Below are positions 44,492 through 55,260 of a DNA stretch of 64,000 nt, in pieces. This DNA is from Streptomyces niphimycinicus (GTDB lineage: Bacteria > Actinomycetota > Actinomycetes > Streptomycetales > Streptomycetaceae), in the NCBI RefSeq assembly GCF_018883605.1, contig NZ_JAHLEM010000053.1, positions 1-64,000 on the forward strand. Direction: 5' to 3'. The notes beneath the pieces were generated by a model. That model saw only the letters and a list, made by a program, of their open reading frames with translations, was not told where the DNA came from and searched no databases. Both the position numbers and the translations under genes were made by a program. The first letter of the stretch is position 1. Each line of letters opens with the position of its first letter.

Positions 44492-46879
44492 GTGAACAAC
44501 CAATGGAGAACGGCCAGATCGGCCGCCATAGCCACCGTGGTGGCCGCTCTCGGCGCGGCGGCACTCTCGACTGGCATGGCTCAGGCGGATGCGCCGTCTA
44601 CGCGTGTTGAGCGCCATGATCCGGCGCCCGCGAAGACGGATGTCCAGCACGATCTCGAGGGCCCGTACAGCAAGCAGCAGGAAGCGCAGCGCCAGGAGGC
44701 GCTGCGTCAGGTCATCTCCGGCGACACCAAGGCGACCACGCGCGGGGCGTCGAAGGTGGTGAAGCTCGGCAAGGGCAAGTATGTCGAGCTGGCCCGGGAG
44801 AAGACCGACAAGATCTTCACCATCCTGGTCGAGTTCGGCGACAAGGTGGACGACACCACCATGTACGACCCGGACGGTGACGGCCCCAAGCCGCCGGTGA
44901 AGAAGTACGGCGGCAAGCCGGGCCCGGCGCACAACACCATCGCCCAGCCGGACCGCGCCAACGACAACAGCACGGCCTGGCAGAAGGACTACAACCGCGA
45001 GCACTTCCAGGACCTCTACTTCTCCAAGGACAAGAAGAAGCAGTCCCTGAAGAAGTACTACGAGAAGCAGTCCTCGGGCCGCTACTCCGTGGACGGCGAG
45101 GTCTCCGACTGGGTCAAGGTCGACTGGAACGAGGCCCGGTACGGCTCCAACTACTGCGGCGACACCAACTGCGCCAACGCCTGGGACCTGATCCGCGACG
45201 GCGTCAACCAGTGGGCCAAGGACCAGAAGGCGGCCGGCCGCACCGACGCGCAGATCAAGGCGGACCTGGCCAAGTACGACCAGTGGGACCGCTACGACTA
45301 CGACGGCGACGGCAACTTCAACGAGCCCGACGGCTATATCGACCACTTCCAGATCGTCCACGCCGGTGAGGACGAGTCCGCGGGCGGTGGCGCCGAGGGC
45401 GAGAACGCCATCTGGGCGCACCGCTGGTACGCGTACGGCACCGACGCGGGCAACACCGGCCCGGGCGACAACAAGTCGGGCGGTACCCAGATCGGCGACA
45501 CCGGGATCTGGGTCGGCGACTACACGATGCAGCCGGAGAACGGCGGCCTCGGTGTCTTCGCCCATGAGTACGGCCATGACCTGGGCCTGCCGGACGAGTA
45601 CGACACCACCGGTAAGGGGGAGTCGTCCGTCGCCTACTGGTCGCTGATGTCCGCGGGATCCTGGCTCGGCACCGGTAAGGACGCCATCGGCGATCTGCCC
45701 GGCGATATGAACGCCTGGGACAAGCTTCAGTTGGGGTGGCTGAACTACGCCTCGGCCAAGGCCGGGAAGAAGTCGACCCACACGCTCGGGGTCGCGGAGT
45801 ACAACACCAAGAACAAGCAGGCGCTGGTCGTCGAGTTGCCCGCCAAGCCCGTCACCACCGAGGTGGTCGCCCCCGCCGAGGGCACCAAGCAGTGGTGGAG
45901 CGGGATGGGGGATGACCTGAAGAACACCCTCACCCGGTCCGTGGACCTCACCGGTAAGTCCAAGGCCGGCCTGGACCTGAAGGGCTGGTGGGACATCGAG
46001 GAGAACTTCGACTACCTCTACACCGAGGTCTCCACCGACGGCGGCGCCAACTGGACGCCGATCGACGGTACGGCGGACGGCAAGGCCATTCCGCGTGACG
46101 CCGGTGACAAGCCCGCGCTGACCGGTACCGCCGGGGCGTACAAGAAGCTCTCCTTCCCGCTGGACGCCTACGTGGGCAAGAAGATCGAGCTCCGCTTCCG
46201 CTACCAGACCGACGGCGGTGTGGCGCAGAAGGGCTTCGCGGCCGACGCGATCACCCTGACCGCCGACGGCGCCCCGGTCTTCAGCGACGGCGCCGAGGGC
46301 GATGACAACGGCTGGACCGCGAACGGCTTCTCGCGCATCGGCGGGTCCTTCAGCAAGGACTACCCGCAGTACTACATCGCCGAGAACCGCCAGTACGTGT
46401 CGTACGACACCACCCTGAAGACCGGTCCGTACAACTTCGGCTGGGCCTCCTCCCGGCCCGACTGGGTCGAGCACTTCCCGTACCAGAACGGCCTGCTGAT
46501 CTGGCAGTGGGACACCTCGCAGCCGGACAACAACGTCGGCGTCCACCCGGGCAGCGGTCTGATCCTGCCGATCGACGCGCACGCCACCCCCGAGAAGTGG
46601 GCGGACGGCTCGCTGATGCGCAACCGGATCCAGGCGTACGACTCGCCCTTCAGCCGGTTCCCGTCGGACGGCTTCACGCTGCACAAGGACGGTAAGGCCG
46701 CCAAGGTGAAGCCGAAGCCGGGCATCCCGGTCTTCGACGACCACAAGGGGACGTACTGGGACAAGAGCAATCCGACCGGCAGTGTGAAGATTGCTGACAC
46801 CAATACCCGGATCAAGATCCTCAAGGAGCTCCCGGGCGGCTCGACGATGACCCTCCAGGTCGGACCGTCCGCCTCCTAG
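44492..46879 (+). CDS. Secreted M6-family (immune inhibitor A-like) metalloprotease
   Basis: 795 aa from GTG 44492. Sec signal peptide in residues about 1-32 (ARSAAIATVVAALGAAAL to TGMAQADA). Zinc-binding motif HEYGHDLGLPDEYD with a downstream Met-turn (SLMSAGSW). The C-terminal part contains MAM/VEG-like beta domains (NFDYLYTEVSTDGGANWTPI, ELRFRYQTDGG). It degrades extracellular protein; propeptide about residues 33-110 is probably removed on activation. Confidence 0.9.
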   Translation: MNNQWRTARSAAIATVVAALGAAALSTGMAQADAPSTRVERHDPAPAKTDVQHDLEGPYSKQQEAQRQEALRQVISGDTKATTRGASKVVKLGKGKYVELAREKTDKIFTILVEFGDKVDDTTMYDPDGDGPKPPVKKYGGKPGPAHNTIAQPDRANDNSTAWQKDYNREHFQDLYFSKDKKKQSLKKYYEKQSSGRYSVDGEVSDWVKVDWNEARYGSNYCGDTNCANAWDLIRDGVNQWAKDQKAAGRTDAQIKADLAKYDQWDRYDYDGDGNFNEPDGYIDHFQIVHAGEDESAGGGAEGENAIWAHRWYAYGTDAGNTGPGDNKSGGTQIGDTGIWVGDYTMQPENGGLGVFAHEYGHDLGLPDEYDTTGKGESSVAYWSLMSAGSWLGTGKDAIGDLPGDMNAWDKLQLGWLNYASAKAGKKSTHTLGVAEYNTKNKQALVVELPAKPVTTEVVAPAEGTKQWWSGMGDDLKNTLTRSVDLTGKSKAGLDLKGWWDIEENFDYLYTEVSTDGGANWTPIDGTADGKAIPRDAGDKPALTGTAGAYKKLSFPLDAYVGKKIELRFRYQTDGGVAQKGFAADAITLTADGAPVFSDGAEGDDNGWTANGFSRIGGSFSKDYPQYYIAENRQYVSYDTTLKTGPYNFGWASSRPDWVEHFPYQNGLLIWQWDTSQPDNNVGVHPGSGLILPIDAHATPEKWADGSLMRNRIQAYDSPFSRFPSDGFTLHKDGKAAKVKPKPGIPVFDDHKGTYWDKSNPTGSVKIADTNTRIKILKELPGGSTMTLQVGPSAS

Positions 46880-46917
46880 ATCCACACCGTCTGCGTTATC
46901 GCAGGTCAGAGCGGCAG

Positions 46918-46947
46918 CGGCCGTCGCCCCCTAGCGGGCGGCGGCCG
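46918..46947 (+). terminator. 12-bp stem terminator after the M6 protease
   Basis: CGGCCGTCGCCC pairs with GGGCGGCGGCCG (one G-T pair) around a CCTAGC loop, about 40 bp past the stop. Confidence 0.75.
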
Positions 46948-47012
46948 TTCGCGTTTAGATGCCCCTACGACCAACTTGTTGACACGACGTCTCACGGGGG
47001 ACATGACCCGCA

Positions 47013-47327
47013 ATGGCCAACGGAGGATTCACCAAGCTGCCCGGCGGCAGCGTGGTGGTCGCACTGACGCTGCCGAGCCCGCTGGGCGAGGGCGGCGTCC
47101 GCGTCCTGGTACACGCCATGAACCGCCAGCGCGCCCTGACCAGGCTGCGCAATCTCGGGCTTCGCGCCGTTTATCTGCGCGGCAATATGGCCCCGCCGAC
47201 ACCCGACGAGGTGACGGCGGTGCTGCACCATCCCGACGGGCTCGTCTGGCGCACCGCGCCGGACCGGGGAGGGGAGCTGTGGCATCCGATCGCCGCTCTG
47301 CTCAGACCGGCGGCCCCGGCCTCGTAG
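47013..47327 (+). CDS. Small conserved hypothetical protein
   Basis: 104 aa: MANGGFTKLPGGSVVVALTL, then NRQRALTRLRNLGLRAVYLR and ITALLHHPDGLVW-like C-terminus. No family recognised. No good ribosome site. Ends inside the 17-bp repeats. Confidence 0.6.
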   Translation: MANGGFTKLPGGSVVVALTLPSPLGEGGVRVLVHAMNRQRALTRLRNLGLRAVYLRGNMAPPTPDEVTAVLHHPDGLVWRTAPDRGGELWHPIAALLRPAAPAS

Positions 47328-47405
47328 CCCGGAGCCCCTCGTAGCGCCCGGGCCCTCGTGGCGCCCGGGCCCTCGTAGCGCCCGGGCCCTCGTGGCGGCG
47401 GGGCC
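47321..47405. repeat. Five 17-bp tandem repeats between convergent genes
   Basis: Consensus CTCGTAGCGCCCGGGCC; copies at 47338, 47355 and 47372 are nearly perfect, those at 47321 and 47389 degenerate. The first contains the stop of the upstream gene. Palindromic GCCCGGGC cores could fold into hairpins acting as terminators. Confidence 0.75.
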
Positions 47406-47466
47406 GGGAGGGTGCCCGCAGGGGCCGCCAGGGCGGCTGGGGGCGCCCAGAGCGCCTCCGGCGCCC

Positions 47467-48051
47467 TCAGACGACCGGCTTGCCGCTGAGCTCGACCCCG
47501 GCCGTCCGCAGCTCCTCCAGGGCGCGCTCGGTCGTGCCCGGGGAGACGCCCGCGGTCAGGTCCAGCAGGACATGCGTGGCGAACCCCTCGCGGCGCGCGT
47601 CCAGCGCGGTGGCCCGCACGCAGTGGTCGGTGGCGATGCCCACCACGTCCACCTCGGTCACCTCCCGCTCGCGCAGCCACTGGGCGAGCGAGGTGCCGTG
47701 CTCGTCGATGCCCTCGAAACCGCTGTACGCCCCCGTGTACGCGCCCTTGTCGAAGACCGCCTCGATCGCGCCGGAGGCGACGGCGGGCGCGAAGTTCGGG
47801 TGGAACCCGACACCCTCGGTGCCCGCGACGCAGTGCACCGGCCAGGAGTGCTCATAGTCCGGGTTGTCCGAGAAGTGATCGCCCGGCGCGATGTGGTGAT
47901 CACGCGTGGCGACGATATGGCGGTAACCGGGCGTGGCCTCCCCGATCAGATCGGTGATCGCGGCGGCGACATCCGCGCCCCCCGTCACCGCGAGGCTTCC
48001 GCCCTCGCAGAAGTCGTTCTGGATGTCCACGACGATCAGTGCCCGGTGCAT
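47467..48051 (-). CDS. pncA: Nicotinamidase
   Basis: 194 aa. Isochorismatase-fold hydrolase that converts nicotinamide to nicotinate. Catalytic Asp in VVDIQNDF, zinc-site residues in [12 protein letters not shown], catalytic Cys in [15 protein letters not shown] with its cis-peptide neighbours. It follows pncB by 71 bp on the same strand, forming an NAD salvage operon. Confidence 0.92.
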   Translation of the reverse strand: MHRALIVVDIQNDFCEGGSLAVTGGADVAAAITDLIGEATPGYRHIVATRDHHIAPGDHFSDNPDYEHSWPVHCVAGTEGVGFHPNFAPAVASGAIEAVFDKGAYTGAYSGFEGIDEHGTSLAQWLREREVTEVDVVGIATDHCVRATALDARREGFATHVLLDLTAGVSPGTTERALEELRTAGVELSGKPVV

Positions 48052-48122
48052 GTCACCGAGGGTAGACACTCCACGTCGATTGCGGCAGTGGGCATGCCCC
48101 GCGTTCCCCCTCATGACGCTCC

Positions 48123-49457
48123 TCAGGCCGGCAGGTACTCGGTGGGCAGGACCGGTTCGCCGCGCGAGAGCTGGGTCGCCGACAGCGGCAGTCCGGCCCG
48201 GGCCGCGATATGCCGGTCCCGCGCCGCGTCCAGCGGCTCCCGGGCCACGATCTCGCCGCCGCGCACCAGCTCCACCAGCAACTGATGGTCCGCCAGCTCC
48301 TCGGGGACCGCACCGGTGCCGATCACCTCGGCCTCGGCCACACCGTGCTCGTCCACCCGCCGGGCCGCCCATTTGCGGCCGCCCACCGAGGACTTCGCGC
48401 CCATGGACTTCTTGGCCACCGGCAGCAGCGGCGCCCCGGGGGTGTCCGAACCGGCCCGCGCGACCAGCTTGTAGACCATCGAGCAGGTGGGGTGGCCGCT
48501 GCCGGTGACCAACTGGGTGCCGACCCCGTACGCGTCCACGGGGGCCGCGGCCAGCGAGGCGATCGCGTACTCGTCCAGATCGCTGGTCACCGTGATCCTG
48601 GTGTTCTTGGCGCCCAGCTCGTCGAGCTGCTGGCGCACCCGGTGGGCGAGCAGCAGCAGATCGCCGGAGTCGATCCTTACGGCGCCCAGGTCCGTGCCGG
48701 CCACCTCCACGGCGGTGCGCACCGCCTCGGCGACGTCATAGGTGTCCACCAGCAGGGTGGTGCCGCTGCCGTGCGCCTGGACCTGCGCCGTGAAGGCGTC
48801 CCGCTCGCTGTCGTGCAGCAGGGTGAAGGCGTGGGCGCTGGTGCCCACGGTGGGGATGTTGTAGCGGAATCCGGCCGCGAGGTCGGAGGTGGTGGCGAAG
48901 CCGCCGACGTAGGCGGCGCGGGCGGCGGCCACGGCGGCCAGCTCATGGGTGCGGCGGGCGCCCATCTCGATGAGCGGCCGGCCGCCGGCGGCGGTGGACA
49001 TCCGGGACGCGGCGGCGGCCACCGCGGAGTCGTGGTTGAAGATGGAGAGGATGACCGTCTCCAGCAGCACCGCCTCGGCGAAGGTGCCCTCCACCCGCAT
49101 GATCGGCGAACCGGGGAAGTAGACCTCGCCCTCGGGGTAGCCCCAGATGTCGCCGCGGAAGCGGTAGTCGGCGAGCCAGGTGAGGGTCGGCTCGTCCACG
49201 ATCCGCTGCTGGGCGAGGAAGTCCAGGACGTCGCTGTCGAAGCGGAAGTTCTCGACGGCGTCCAGCACCCGCCCGGTGCCCGCGACGACACCGTAGCGGC
49301 GGCCCTCGGGGAGGCGCCTGGTGAATACCTCGAAGACCGAGCGGCGGTCGGCGGTGCCCGCCCGCAGCGCGGCCTGCAACATGGTGAGTTCGTACCGGTC
49401 GGTGAAGAGTGCGGTCGACGGCACGTCCACCGGCAGTCCCAAGTCCGCAGTGTCCAT
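48123..49457 (-). CDS. pncB: Nicotinate phosphoribosyltransferase
   Basis: 444 aa. It joins nicotinate to PRPP, consuming ATP. Conserved [15 protein letters not shown], the phosphorylated-His segment [14 protein letters not shown], and [16 protein letters not shown]. With pncA just downstream it completes conversion of nicotinamide to NaMN. Divergent from clpS. Confidence 0.93.
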   Translation of the reverse strand: MDTADLGLPVDVPSTALFTDRYELTMLQAALRAGTADRRSVFEVFTRRLPEGRRYGVVAGTGRVLDAVENFRFDSDVLDFLAQQRIVDEPTLTWLADYRFRGDIWGYPEGEVYFPGSPIMRVEGTFAEAVLLETVILSIFNHDSAVAAAASRMSTAAGGRPLIEMGARRTHELAAVAAARAAYVGGFATTSDLAAGFRYNIPTVGTSAHAFTLLHDSERDAFTAQVQAHGSGTTLLVDTYDVAEAVRTAVEVAGTDLGAVRIDSGDLLLLAHRVRQQLDELGAKNTRITVTSDLDEYAIASLAAAPVDAYGVGTQLVTGSGHPTCSMVYKLVARAGSDTPGAPLLPVAKKSMGAKSSVGGRKWAARRVDEHGVAEAEVIGTGAVPEELADHQLLVELVRGGEIVAREPLDAARDRHIAARAGLPLSATQLSRGEPVLPTEYLPA

Positions 49458-49540
49458 GGTTGACGATGCTACCTCCCGTACTCGTCAGAGTGACGAGATC
49501 TGGGTGCCGGTTTATGCGGCGGCCAGTGCCGGGTGGCAGC

Positions 49541-49852
49541 ATGGGACGTGTGAGTGTCACGCCCGTGGAGATCGAACGTCCCGAAACCCGTGAAGCGCCG
49601 ATGTCGGTGCCCGAGCCCGACGTTCCCTGGGTGACGGTGGTGCACAACGACCCCGTCAATCTCATGAGCTATGTGACCTACGTTTTCCAGAGCTATTTCG
49701 GCTATTCCAAGGACAAGGCGCACCGTTTGATGCTCGACGTCCACCACAAGGGCCGCGCGATCGTCTCGAGCGGCAGCCGCGAGGAGATGGAGCGCGACGT
49801 GCAGGCGATGCACGGCTACGGCCTGTGGGCGACCCTCCAGCAGGAGCGCTGA
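49541..49852 (+). CDS. clpS: ATP-dependent Clp protease adaptor ClpS
   Basis: 103 aa from ATG 49541 (GTG 49550 possible). N-degron pocket elements [13 protein letters not shown] and the [18 protein letters not shown] helix are typical; ClpS feeds N-end rule substrates to ClpAP/ClpCP. The disordered N-terminus of about 27 residues is normal. Stop overlaps the next start (TGATG). Confidence 0.92.
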   Translation: MGRVSVTPVEIERPETREAPMSVPEPDVPWVTVVHNDPVNLMSYVTYVFQSYFGYSKDKAHRLMLDVHHKGRAIVSSGSREEMERDVQAMHGYGLWATLQQER

Positions 49853-50463
49853 TGTCGGGACGGTTCGAGCCGCTGCCCGGCGGCGGTGCCTCCCTCGCGC
49901 TGGACGAGGTCGAGATCTCCATTCTGCGCAGCCTGGCCATGCAGCTCGCCGAGCTGATCGGCCCGGGCGACCAGCCCGCCGAGGGCGGTGACCCCCTGGA
50001 CGCGCTCTTCGCCGACGGCCCCAGCAAACCGCCGGCCGACCCCGCGCTGGCCCGGCTCTTCCCGGACGCCTATCGCGCCCCGGACCAGGAGCTGGGGCCG
50101 CGGGAGGAGAAGGAGGCGCGGGAGGCGTCCGCGGAGTTCCGCCGCTTCACCGAGAACGACCTGCGGGCCCGTAAGCGCGACGACGCCCTGACGGTGGTGC
50201 GCGACCTGGACTCGCTGGCCGCCGGGGCGCCCGCCGGGGCCCCGGGCGTGCTGGAGCTGGCGCCGCAGAAGGCCCGGCACTGGCTGACCGCCCTCAATGA
50301 CCTGCGGCTGGCCATCGGGACCCGGCTGGAGGTCACCGACGAGGACGACGGCGGTGACCTGCTGCGGCTGCCCGACTCCGATCCGCGCAAGCCGATGGTG
50401 ATGGCGTACTTCTGGCTCGGCGGGCTTCAGGAAACGCTGGTCGAGACCCTGATGCCGGAATAA
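49852..50463 (+). CDS. DUF2017 family protein
   Basis: 203 aa, coupled to clp[21 protein letters not shown] then a helical region with RLFPDAYR and AWLTALNDLRLAIGTRLEV-type motifs. DUF2017 commonly follows clpS in actinobacteria and may assist proteolysis, but its role is unknown. Confidence 0.85.
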   Translation: MSGRFEPLPGGGASLALDEVEISILRSLAMQLAELIGPGDQPAEGGDPLDALFADGPSKPPADPALARLFPDAYRAPDQELGPREEKEAREASAEFRRFTENDLRARKRDDALTVVRDLDSLAAGAPAGAPGVLELAPQKARHWLTALNDLRLAIGTRLEVTDEDDGGDLLRLPDSDPRKPMVMAYFWLGGLQETLVETLMPE

Positions 50464-50576
50464 CGCTCTCCGGCGATTACTGAGTGTTCGTTTAGAGGAT
50501 GCTCAACTCCGGATAACGATCGCATCACCGCGACCGTTAACTTTGTCGTGCGGAATAGCCTTTGTCCGCTTCTTCC

Positions 50577-50637
50577 TGTGGTGTGCACCACATGCGACTC
50601 GTTCGATCAGTGTTGCCGTCGTGATAAATCTTCACGA
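50577..50637 (+). promoter_or_regulatory. Palindromes upstream of the amino-acid permease
   Basis: TGTGGTG-TG-CACCACA (50577-50592) and TCGTGA-TAAATCT-TCACGA (50619-50637) lie within 100 bp of the permease start. Both are perfect dyads with few GC-neutral neighbours; likely operator sites for a nitrogen or amino-acid regulator. Confidence 0.55.
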
Positions 50638-50675
50638 TCGCCAGCCAGCCGCCACAGGGAGAAAGGCGCAGCAAT

Positions 50676-52088
50676 ATGACCTCAGCGGCTCCTGAAGAGG
50701 GCTACGAGCGCGGACTGGGCAGTCGCCAGATCCAGATGATCGCTATCGGCGGCGCCATCGGCGTCGGCCTGTTCATGGGTGCCGGGGCGAACATCGCCAA
50801 GGCCGGCCCGAGCATCATCCTGATGTACGCCCTCGCGGGTGTGGTCATCTTCTTCATCATGCGAGCACTCGGTGAGCTGCTCCTCTACCGCCCGGTCTCC
50901 GGGTCCTTCGCGGAGTACGCCCGTGAGTTCCTCGGCCCGTTCTTCGGCTATGTCACGGGGTGGACGTACTGGCTGATGTGGGTGGTGACCGGCATGGCCG
51001 AGCTCACGGCCGCCGCCATCTACATCCACTACTGGTTCCCCTCGATCCCGCAGTGGGTCAGCGCCCTGGTCTTCCTGGTGGTGCTGTTCGGGGTCAACCT
51101 GATCTCGGTCAAGCTCTTCGGCGAGGTCGAGTTCTGGTTCTCGATGGTCAAGGTCACCGCCATCATCGGCATGATCGTGATCGGTCTGGGCGTGCTCACC
51201 CTCGGCTTCTCCGACGCCGGTGACACCGCGGCCGCCTCCAACCTCTGGTCGCACGGCGGGGTCTTCCCCAACGGCATCGGCGACAGCCTGATGACGCTCC
51301 AGGGTGTGATGTTCGCCTATCTCTCCGTCGAACTGGTCGGCGTCACCGCGGGCGAGTCCGAGGACCCCGAGAAGACCCTGCCCAAGGCGATCAACACCCT
51401 GCCCTGGCGCATCATCATCTTCTACGTCGGCTCCCTCCTGGTGCTGCTCGCCGTCGTCAAGTGGACCGAGTTCTCGGCCGGCGAGAGCCCCTTCGTGCAC
51501 GCCTTCTCCAAGATCGGCATCCCGTTCGCGGCCGGCATCGTCAACTTCGTCGTGCTCACCGCGGCCCTGTCCTCCTGTAACTCCGGGATGTACTCCACCG
51601 GCCGGATGCTGCGCGGCCTGGCCGCCAACAGCGAGGCCCCGAAGATCTTCGGCAAGCTGAACGCCCGTAAGACCCCGGCCGTCGGTATCACCGTCTCGGT
51701 GCTGCTGATGGGCATCGGCGTGGTCCTCAACTACGTGGTCCCGGAGAAGGCGTTCACGTATGTCACCTCGGTGGCCACGGCCGCGGGCATCTGGGCCTGG
51801 GCGATGATCCTCGTCAGCCATATCCGCTACCGCAAGGCGGTGACCTCCGGTCGCCTGCCCGCCTCGTCCTTCCCGGCTCCGGGCGGTGCCGTCTTCAGTT
51901 GGGTGGCGCTGATCTTCCTGATCTTCGTGACCTGCCTGATCGCGTACGACAAGGACGCCCGGGTCTGTCTGTACGTGGGTGCCGGCTGGGCCGTGCTCCT
52001 GACGATCGGCTGGTTCGTCCTGAAGTCGCGCGGCGGTGTGCAGCCGGGTGCCCCGGCCGAGGCGGAGCGGGAGTACGTGCGCAAGTAA
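50676..52088 (+). CDS. Amino-acid permease (AAT family)
   Basis: 470 aa with 12 transmembrane segments; GLGSRQIQMIAIGGAIGVGLF is the family N-terminal signature, with SVKLFGEVEFWFSMVKV and ESEDPEKTLPKAINTLPWRI further on. Ribosome site AGGGAG. Could transport a range of amino acids such as asparagine or GABA; substrate cannot be read from sequence. Confidence 0.88.
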   Translation: MTSAAPEEGYERGLGSRQIQMIAIGGAIGVGLFMGAGANIAKAGPSIILMYALAGVVIFFIMRALGELLLYRPVSGSFAEYAREFLGPFFGYVTGWTYWLMWVVTGMAELTAAAIYIHYWFPSIPQWVSALVFLVVLFGVNLISVKLFGEVEFWFSMVKVTAIIGMIVIGLGVLTLGFSDAGDTAAASNLWSHGGVFPNGIGDSLMTLQGVMFAYLSVELVGVTAGESEDPEKTLPKAINTLPWRIIIFYVGSLLVLLAVVKWTEFSAGESPFVHAFSKIGIPFAAGIVNFVVLTAALSSCNSGMYSTGRMLRGLAANSEAPKIFGKLNARKTPAVGITVSVLLMGIGVVLNYVVPEKAFTYVTSVATAAGIWAWAMILVSHIRYRKAVTSGRLPASSFPAPGGAVFSWVALIFLIFVTCLIAYDKDARVCLYVGAGWAVLLTIGWFVLKSRGGVQPGAPAEAEREYVRK

Positions 52089-52263
52089 CGACACGTAATC
52101 CGTATCGCCTTTCGGGCGCGGTATCTCAGCAGGCGGGCTCCGGACCACTGTCCGGAGCCCGCCCGCCCGTCTCCCGCCACCACCCTCAACCGGGGCTCCC
52201 CCAAACTTCGTCCGGGAGGTGCCCCCTGCGCGCCACCCCCCTTTTCTTTCCTATTGTGTGCTC

Positions 52264-52689
52264 ATGCTGACCATCACCCAGGCGCTCCACGACCAGATCG
52301 TCGCGCACGCCCGCGCCGACCACCCCGACGAGGCGTGCGGCGTGATCGCGGGCCCGGCCGGAAGCGGCCGCCCCGAGCGGTTCATCCCGATGCTGAACGC
52401 GGCCCGCTCGCCCACCTTCTACGAGTTCGACTCGGGTGACCTGCTCAAGCTCTACCGCGAGATGGACGACCGGGACGAGGAGCCGGTGATCATCTACCAC
52501 TCGCACACCGCCACCGAGGCATACCCCTCCCGCACCGATATCTCCTACGCCAATGAGCCCGGTGCCCACTACGTCCTGGTCTCCACGGCCGAATGCGGCA
52601 ATGACGAGGGTCCCGTCCAGTTCCGGTCCTTCCGGATCGTCGACGGCGAGGTCACCGAGGAAGAGGTCGAGATCGTCCCGGGCACCTGA
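52264..52689 (+). CDS. mec: Mec+-like JAMM metallopeptidase
   Basis: 141 aa. JAMM motif HSHTATEAYPSRTDISYA with Glu upstream. Mec+ releases cysteine from the CysO-Cys adduct in the M. tuberculosis pathway. Here it is upstream of a leader peptide and cysO-cysM. It may also trim the CysO C-terminus. Confidence 0.85.
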   Translation: MLTITQALHDQIVAHARADHPDEACGVIAGPAGSGRPERFIPMLNAARSPTFYEFDSGDLLKLYREMDDRDEEPVIIYHSHTATEAYPSRTDISYANEPGAHYVLVSTAECGNDEGPVQFRSFRIVDGEVTEEEVEIVPGT

Positions 52690-52780
52690 GTGACCTGCAC
52701 GTCTCGTATGGCGGTCGTTACCCGTCCGTATCACGAGATGGCCTATCGGGGCCCGGACCGGGAATCGATACGATGAGTCC

Positions 52781-52897
52781 ATGGTTTTCGATGACGTGAG
52801 CGAGAAGACGCCGGGCATGCTGCTCGTGGCGCGGCTCCACGTCGACCTGTGCCGGCTCGCCAGCGCGATGTGTCCGCGCCGCGCCGTGGCCGCCTGA
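52781..52897 (+). CDS. Putative cysteine-responsive leader peptide
   Basis: 38 aa from ATG 52781. The central segment M-L-L-V-A-R-L-H-V-D-L-C-R-L-A-S-A-M-C matches the actinobacterial leader peptide pattern found before sulfur-metabolism genes (R-x-H-x-D-L with a terminal Cys). It contains two Cys codons. Ribosome stalling when charged tRNA-Cys is scarce could alter downstream folding and cysO-cysM expression. Confidence 0.72.
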   Translation: MVFDDVSEKTPGMLLVARLHVDLCRLASAMCPRRAVAA

Positions 52898-52936
52898 GCG
52901 CGCGCCCGAGACGCCCCGACGCCCTTCGACGACGCC

Positions 52937-52960
52937 CTCCCGGCCGCTCCGGCCCGGGAG
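52937..52960 (+). terminator. Hairpin between leader peptide and cysO, candidate attenuator
   Basis: CTCCCGGCC (52937-52945) pairs with GGCCCGGGAG (52951-52960), one bulged base, loop GCTCC. It lies 40 bp after the leader stop and 30 bp before the cysO start. A ribosome stalled in the leader could modify its formation. Confidence 0.55.
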
Positions 52961-52990
52961 ACCACCCCGCCCTCCGACAGGAGCTTAAGA

Positions 52991-54219
<1,229 letters not shown>

Positions 54220-54420
54220 TCGTTCCGGCCGATCGGCCGGCGGGGGGCATGGCCGGGCGCCACCCGGCTCCGTCCGGCTCCGTCCTGGTGATTCCGCCCA
54301 CAACGCGGGCCCGTGGAGGAGCTGCCTGGGCTTTCGCGCCTTACGCTCGTGGGCACCGCATGACCCCCCGCACCGCCCATGGCCTTCGGCATGGGGACCC
54401 CTCAAGGAGGTTCCTGCTTC

Positions 54421-55173
54421 ATGAAGCTCACCGTCGTCGGATGCTCAGGGTCGTTCCCGTCCGCGGAATCGGCCTGCTCGAGCTACCTCGTAGAGGCCGA
54501 CGGCTTCCGGCTGCTCCTCGACATGGGCAATGGCGCCCTTGGCGAGTTGCAGCGCCACTGCGGTCTCTACGACCTCGACGCTGTACTGCTGTCCCATCTC
54601 CACCCCGATCACTTCATCGACATGTGCGGATACTTCGTCGCGCGCTACTACCGGCACGACGGTGGCCGCGCCGAGGCGATCCCCGTCTACGGCCCCGAGG
54701 ACACCGAGCGGCGGCTGGTCCAGGCGTACGACGACCTGCCCGATGAGAAGTCGATGCGTGAGGTCTTCGACTTCCGCACCTTGACCCCCGGCAGCTTCGA
54801 CATCGGCCCCTTCACCATCCGCGCCGAGCGCGTCTGCCACCCCGTGGAGGCGTTCGGCTTCCGGATCGAGTACGGCGGCCGTTCGCTGGTCTACTCGGGC
54901 GACACCGGCCCCTGTGCGGCCCTGGTGGACCTGGCCCGGGGCGGCGACCTCTTCCTGTGCGAGGCGGCCTTCACGCACGGCAAGGAGAACATCCCCGAGC
55001 TGCATCTCAACGGCCGCCAGGCGGGCGAACACGCGCTGCGGGCCGGGGTCGGGAGCCTGGTGCTCACCCATATCCCGCCGTGGACGGACCCCCAGATCAA
55101 CCAGCGCGACGCCCAGGCGGTCTTCGGCGGCCCGGTGGAGCTGGCCAAGGCGGGCGCGATCTACGAGGTGTAG
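54421..55173 (+). CDS. MBL-fold metal-dependent hydrolase
   Basis: 250 aa from ATG 54421 (AGGAGG 12 bp upstream). SHLHPDHFIDM zinc motif, then YSGDTGPCAALVDLA and the final THIPPWTD. Looks like RNase Z-related or phosphodiesterase MBL proteins; substrate unknown. It sits directly after the sulfur operon but is separated by about 200 bp. Confidence 0.83.
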   Translation: MKLTVVGCSGSFPSAESACSSYLVEADGFRLLLDMGNGALGELQRHCGLYDLDAVLLSHLHPDHFIDMCGYFVARYYRHDGGRAEAIPVYGPEDTERRLVQAYDDLPDEKSMREVFDFRTLTPGSFDIGPFTIRAERVCHPVEAFGFRIEYGGRSLVYSGDTGPCAALVDLARGGDLFLCEAAFTHGKENIPELHLNGRQAGEHALRAGVGSLVLTHIPPWTDPQINQRDAQAVFGGPVELAKAGAIYEV

Positions 55174-55203
55174 GCGCCGTACGCGGCCCCGTACAACGTC
55201 GTC

Positions 55204-55238
55204 GAAGGCCCCGGAACCGACTCGGTTCCGGGGCCTTC
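55204..55238. terminator. Perfect 15-bp bidirectional terminator
   Basis: GAAGGCCCCGGAACC and its exact reverse complement flank GACTC. Between the convergent MBL hydrolase and PTS genes. Confidence 0.9.
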
Positions 55239-55260
55239 GCGCGGGGCGCGGGTCGACGGT

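Noticed and set aside
27724..47405. 17-bp tandem repeat arrays as CRISPR-like arrays
   Set aside because: No unique spacers, units are adjacent, and no cas genes are present.
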